A DNA stretch of 10,666 nt from Paracoccaceae bacterium. Lineage in GTDB: Bacteria > Pseudomonadota > Alphaproteobacteria > Rhodobacterales > Rhodobacteraceae. Numbering within the stretch: position 1 is the stretch's first letter; every line of letters begins with the position of its first letter. The notes beneath the pieces were generated by a model. It ran no database searches and was not told the DNA's origin. It saw nothing but the letters and a program-made list of their open reading frames with translations. This document shows positions 7,384 to 10,666 of the stretch, piece after piece. A program made the position numbers and the translations under genes. The stretch is taken from positions 1,059 to 11,724 of the forward strand of contig JAESQH010000122.1 of the NCBI GenBank assembly GCA_016765235.1. Reading direction: 5' to 3'.

Positions 7384-7397
7384 GGAGGATAGGTGTG
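7384..7397 (+). promoter_or_regulatory. Ribosome binding site fixing a GTG start
   Basis: GGAGG at 7384-7388, a six-base spacer, then GTG at 7395. This is the best-spaced ribosome site in the region and shifts the start 39 bases downstream of the first in-frame ATG (7356). From GTG the protein begins MKITDLGNFDAPVLLFGG, which leads directly into the first strand of the fold. Confidence 0.75.
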
Positions 7398-8195
7398 AAG
7401 ATTACTGATTTGGGCAATTTCGACGCCCCGGTGCTGCTTTTTGGTGGTCCGTATTCGAATTTGCAGGCTTTTGAGGCCCTTATAGATGCGGCCCGGCAGT
7501 TGAACATCCCCGCAGAACGCATGATTTGCACGGGCGACGTGGTGGCCTACTGTGGCGACGCGGAAGCGACCGTTCAAGCTGTGCGCGACGCTGGATGCGC
7601 TGTTGTGGCGGGGAATTGCGAAAAACAACTGGCCGAAGGTTCAACCGATTGCGCGTGCGGGTTTGACGACAATTCACAATGCTCGATACTGGCGCAAGGG
7701 TGGTATACCCATGCACTCACGCAGGTTTCACGCGATAGCCGAAGCTGGATGGCCTCTTGCCCCGATATTGTCGTTTTCACCAAAGGTGGGCGGCGGTATG
7801 CGGTTTTGCATGGTGGGATGACGGATATCAGCCGTTTTATCTGGCCAGTTACGCAGGACGCGGTCTTTACCGAAGAATTCGAAGCCGTCGAAAGGCTGGT
7901 TGGGCCGGTGGACGGCATAATAGCAGGGCATTCCGGCATTCCATTTGTTCGCAACATCGGACAACGACAATGGATTAATGCGGGCGCTATCGGGATGCCG
8001 CCAAATGATGGCACACCCGAAACCAGATTTGTGGTTCAAGACGATGAACCTCGCATCCACCGCTTGGCCTATGACTTTAAAAAAGCGCGACAAGTTATGG
8101 AAAATGTTAACCTTATCCAAGGTTACCATACAGCGCTAAGCACTGGCTTTTGGCCGAGCGAAGACACGCTACCCCCCACCATGCGTCGCACCTAA
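7395..8195 (+). CDS. Metallophosphoesterase-like protein with incomplete active site (GTG start)
   Basis: A 266-residue soluble protein with the calcineurin-like phosphoesterase plan, but with altered metal ligands. Retained: the second motif (TGDVVAYCGD, D48), N74 of the third motif, H139-G140 in VLHGG, and H179 in AGHSG. Changed: the first motif, normally DxHGN, reads GGPYSN (17-22), so both its Asp and its His are missing, and the usual GNHD/E reads GNCE (73-76). Cysteines cluster at 75, 86, 88 and 96. It may bind metal differently, hydrolyse another phosphoester, or be non-catalytic. I recall similar GGPYSN/GNCE proteins in Rhodobacterales, so this is probably a stable subfamily rather than decay. 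The start is GTG 7395, with GGAGG (7384-7388) six bases upstream; an in-frame ATG at 7356 has no such site. Its stop overlaps the xerD stop by four bases tail to tail. Fold fairly sure, activity unknown. Confidence 0.8.
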   Translation: MKITDLGNFDAPVLLFGGPYSNLQAFEALIDAARQLNIPAERMICTGDVVAYCGDAEATVQAVRDAGCAVVAGNCEKQLAEGSTDCACGFDDNSQCSILAQGWYTHALTQVSRDSRSWMASCPDIVVFTKGGRRYAVLHGGMTDISRFIWPVTQDAVFTEEFEAVERLVGPVDGIIAGHSGIPFVRNIGQRQWINAGAIGMPPNDGTPETRFVVQDDEPRIHRLAYDFKKARQVMENVNLIQGYHTALSTGFWPSEDTLPPTMRRT

Positions 8196-9094
8196 GCCAA
8201 GGGATGTTTGTTCAAAACCAGATATTTTAGGCGTTCCTCAAGCACATGCGTATAAATTTCGGTGGTCGATACATCTGCATGCCCCAACAGCACTTGTATC
8301 GACAACAAATCCGCCCCGTTAGCAAGAAGATGCGTGGCAAACGCGTGCCGCAGCGTGTGCGGGGATATTCCTTTTGGATCAAGCCCGCTAACCAACGCCA
8401 AGTCCTTGATAAACAAAAAGAACGCCTCGCGGGTTATGTGTCCTTTTTTCCCACGCGACGGGAATAGAAACGGTGATTTAGCATGTTTCACCGTCAGGTC
8501 TGCATCCCGCGCCGTTAACCATTCCGCCAACGCCTCGCGTGCCGGTGGGGAAAGAGGCACCATCCGTTCCCGCCCACCTTTACCGCGCACCAATATCATG
8601 CGCGGGTCGCCGCGCGCTGCCGCGACGGGCAAGGAGACCAATTCGGTAACCCTAAGGCCTGTTGCATAGAGAATTTCCATCAAACAGGCATTTTTTAGCT
8701 TGTCTAAAGGCGTTTTTCCGTAAGTCCGTGCGTTATCCAGTAACTTTACAACATCAGCCTCGCTTAACGTTGTGGGTAGGTGCCGCCCCCGTTTCGGCCC
8801 GCGGATTTGTGCCGCCGGATCATCGCTGCGCCAACCTTCGGTAAACGCAAAACGGTATAGTTGCCGGATGCATGACAGCCGTCGCGCGCGGGTGGATTTG
8901 GCCAAACCGTTAGCCTCCAACTCGACCAGATAGGTTTCAATATCCGCACGACCCGCCTTTTCAGGTGTCAGTTTTTTACGTTCTAGAAAGCCGATAAAAT
9001 CTTTAAGATCACGGGAATAGGCGTTCAATGTATTGATAGCCGCATCTTGCTCGGCTTGCATGGCTTCCAGAAATATCGGCAACCAGGGATGCAT
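8192..9094 (-). CDS. xerD: Site-specific tyrosine recombinase XerD
   Basis: A 300-residue recombinase that, with XerC, resolves chromosome dimers at dif under FtsK control. The N-terminal SAM-like core-binding domain covers about 1-90 (NTLNAYSRDL, 21-30). The catalytic domain shows the complete set: R148 (ATGLRVTEL), K172 (GKGGRERMVP), H246 and R249 (SPHTLRHAFATHLL), H272 (LLGHADVSTTEIYTHV) and the nucleophile Y281. Length and the C-terminal tail ending in HPLA match the XerD family (HPRA in E. coli), and TLNAY/LYATGLRV favour XerD over XerC or a phage integrase. ATG 9094 has GAGGA six bases upstream, lying inside the end of the preceding gene whose stop codon is only 3 bases before this start, so the two are probably co-transcribed and coupled. 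It converges on the metallophosphoesterase-like gene with a four-base overlap. Confidence 0.93.
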   Translation of the reverse strand: MHPWLPIFLEAMQAEQDAAINTLNAYSRDLKDFIGFLERKKLTPEKAGRADIETYLVELEANGLAKSTRARRLSCIRQLYRFAFTEGWRSDDPAAQIRGPKRGRHLPTTLSEADVVKLLDNARTYGKTPLDKLKNACLMEILYATGLRVTELVSLPVAAARGDPRMILVRGKGGRERMVPLSPPAREALAEWLTARDADLTVKHAKSPFLFPSRGKKGHITREAFFLFIKDLALVSGLDPKGISPHTLRHAFATHLLANGADLLSIQVLLGHADVSTTEIYTHVLEERLKYLVLNKHPLA

Positions 9095-9097
9095 GGG

Positions 9098-10651
9098 CTA
9101 TCCTCGGACAGGCAGAAGAAGGATTTGCACCGCAATACGCCGCGCAGCCGCAGATTGTCCTGCTGCAACAAGCACATAGAGGCCAGTTCGCACCCCCTCA
9201 GGGTCAGCCAAACTGCCGCCGGAAAGTAAGCGCAAAGACGCAAGGATCGCTTGACCCTGCTGGTTTATTTCCAGCAACTTTAACAATCGTAAGGCGGTCT
9301 GGCTTTCCGGTAAGGGGCCGTTTAATCCGTTAATAATTGATTGCTGCATTGCTGATCCTGCAGGGTCGATGATTAGCGGCGCTTGCGTAACGATCGATAA
9401 TGCGAGGCGTCGGCTTTCATCAAATACCGCGCCGTTTGACCACGAAATATTGGAGGCATTGGCAAGATGCAACAAATCTAAAACCGGCAAATTTGCATCT
9501 GCGTAGCTGGGTGTATACTCCAACGCGGTAAACTTGTCGGCGTATTCTTCAGCCAAGGCGTTCAATAGGCCTGCGTCCGAAAACTCGTTGTAAATGTCTG
9601 TAATTGCGCGAGAAATATATTCGTCAATCCCGTCGTTCAGGGCCTCATCAAGGATTTGAACACTGTTGGCGCGTCCCCAAACCCCGCCAGAACTAGCTGG
9701 TTTTCCCTCGCGGTAAGCGGCGAACAACAGGTTAGACGGCAGTGATCCGGCGATCACCAACCGCTCAGATGCTTCCAGTTTGGCACGAAGAGGGGCGCGG
9801 GGGCCGATGTCACGGTAAAGATATGGCAGCGGCATCAGGCCCGCGGGCCGAAGTAACAGTACAGACTCTCGTAGGACAAAATCCATAATACCCATTGGGT
9901 CCGGGGCCGTCGGGTCCGGCGCGCCTTCAAACAGTTCGGGGTCGAGAAATCGTATTAACATTTCTTCCCGATCGGGATCGATCGCGTCAATACCTGCGCC
10001 GAGCGACAAGGTGATAGCCGCCGCAATCCAGTTTCCACCGCGCGCCAAACAAAAGACCCGCGCGCTAAGATCATCTGAAATCGCCGGCATTGCCTTCAAA
10101 ATTCCACATACTTTGGTCGTGCGGTTGGTCAAGATGGCAATGTCAAATTTTTGCTGAAATATCGAGGAGTTAGTAGCCGGAGATAATCCAATAAGTGCTT
10201 CTGCGGCGTCCAATGCTCCAATGTCCAACAGACGTGCGGCACGGGCTTGCAGCACCAGACCGTTCTGTATGTCGTTGGGCGCGGGGTTGGCTTGCGCCAA
10301 CAATATTCGGCGAAACAGGCTGCGCGCCTCTGGTGTTCCTTCGTTGGGGAAATCGGTTAACAATTCGGCAATATCACCAGCGAGCATGTCGCCCCACAAC
10401 GCCGCAGAAAAACCGGTTATGGACGGGGACAACAAACCGATGGCGTCAGGGCTAACTGGTGTTAACCCCTTCTTAATCGAAATACCTTGGATAAGTGGTT
10501 CGACAAGTGGCGCCGTTTCCGCAGGGATCTCGAACTTCGGCGGGTCTTTGATGCTTTCGCTAAGCCATTCAATCGCGCTTAACGGAGCCTGCGCCGAAAC
10601 GGCGGAGGCCAAGCCAAGCGTCGATATAAATGCCAGCAAAAACAATCGCAT
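9098..10651 (-). CDS. Exported protein of unknown function, upstream of xerD
   Basis: A 517-residue protein that I do not recognise. It starts with a classical signal peptide: MRLF, a hydrophobic core to about residue 16, and a likely cleavage after VSA (20), leaving a mature N-terminus at QAPLSA. There is no lipobox and no further obvious membrane segment, so the protein should be periplasmic or secreted. The mature part is rich in Leu, Ala and Ile and appears mainly helical, with stretches that could be helix-turn-helix solenoid units (for example ARAARLLDIGALDAAEALIG and the C-terminal LRLLKLLEINQQGQAILASL), but no regular repeat period was established by eye. No catalytic motif was seen. 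Cysteines are few (two in CGILKA and VFCLAR). The stop TAG is 3 bases before the xerD ATG. ATG 10651 is preceded by a weak GGAA, and the promoter lies outside the window. Real coding is well supported by length, signal peptide and operon layout. Confidence 0.8.
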   Translation of the reverse strand: MRLFLLAFISTLGLASAVSAQAPLSAIEWLSESIKDPPKFEIPAETAPLVEPLIQGISIKKGLTPVSPDAIGLLSPSITGFSAALWGDMLAGDIAELLTDFPNEGTPEARSLFRRILLAQANPAPNDIQNGLVLQARAARLLDIGALDAAEALIGLSPATNSSIFQQKFDIAILTNRTTKVCGILKAMPAISDDLSARVFCLARGGNWIAAAITLSLGAGIDAIDPDREEMLIRFLDPELFEGAPDPTAPDPMGIMDFVLRESVLLLRPAGLMPLPYLYRDIGPRAPLRAKLEASERLVIAGSLPSNLLFAAYREGKPASSGGVWGRANSVQILDEALNDGIDEYISRAITDIYNEFSDAGLLNALAEEYADKFTALEYTPSYADANLPVLDLLHLANASNISWSNGAVFDESRRLALSIVTQAPLIIDPAGSAMQQSIINGLNGPLPESQTALRLLKLLEINQQGQAILASLRLLSGGSLADPEGVRTGLYVLVAAGQSAAARRIAVQILLLPVRG

Positions 10652-10666
10652 GGGTTATTCCAGATT

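Noticed and set aside
6727..7392. A 221-codon open frame on the plus strand opposite the CorC-like gene
   Set aside because: The translation is rich in Gln, Arg, Asn and His with no domain character, and the antisense gene has complete DUF21 and CBS motifs. It is a shadow frame.
7076..7531. A 151-codon minus-strand frame spanning the divergent gap between the CorC-like and metallophosphoesterase-like genes
   Set aside because: It overlaps both well-supported genes out of frame and lacks a start context or recognisable motif.
8192..9094. The tyrosine recombinase as an island or phage integrase linked to the restriction locus
   Set aside because: Length, the TLNAY and LYATGLRV motifs and the HPLA tail fit housekeeping XerD, and it is embedded in the backbone-like part far from the restriction genes.
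1..10666. CRISPR array, insertion sequence or toxin-antitoxin pair
   Set aside because: No regularly spaced repeats, no transposase motifs with terminal inverted repeats and no small overlapping gene pair of that type were found.

Overview
The window reads as a chromosomal segment of an alphaproteobacterium, most likely a member of the Rhodobacterales of moderate GC content. This is an inference from gene content and protein style: an OrdL/PuuB-like FAD oxidoreductase ending in a WFMP...RIADRW tail, a metallophosphoesterase-like protein of the 'GGPYSN / GNCE' type, and XerD preceded by an exported protein. No rRNA, tRNA or other taxonomic marker is present.

Left part (1-4544) is accessory in character. 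It opens inside hsdS, the DNA-recognition subunit of a type I restriction-modification system, which overlaps a complete EcoEI-type hsdR by an ATGA junction. The methyltransferase gene hsdM should lie to the left, outside the window. A 275-base AT-rich gap (2788-3062) follows, holding a near-tandem decamer (TGGGGGTATC twice) and two small palindromes but no recognisable gene. On the opposite strand, converging on hsdR, is a Tat-exported CueO/laccase-like multicopper oxidase with all four copper motifs. Its GC content is visibly lower than that of the genes to its right.

Right part (4637-10651) looks like ordinary chromosome. It carries an FAD-dependent amine/amino-acid oxidoreductase (minus strand), a CNNM/CorC-type DUF21-CBS membrane protein (minus), a divergent cytosolic metallophosphoesterase-like protein starting at GTG 7395 (plus), the tyrosine recombinase XerD (minus), and directly upstream of xerD, with a 3-base gap, an unrecognised exported protein of 517 residues that should be co-transcribed with it.

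How the genes work together: only hsdS-hsdR and the exported protein-xerD pair look like true operonic units. The others appear to be independent genes that share a neighbourhood.

No clearly undescribed multi-gene system is visible. The points most worth a second look are an abrupt base-composition switch inside hsdS at the domain boundary (domain-swap signature), a metallophosphoesterase fold that has lost its first metal-binding motif and carries a cysteine cluster, the tandem decamer beside the restriction locus, and the uncharacterised exported protein coupled to xerD.
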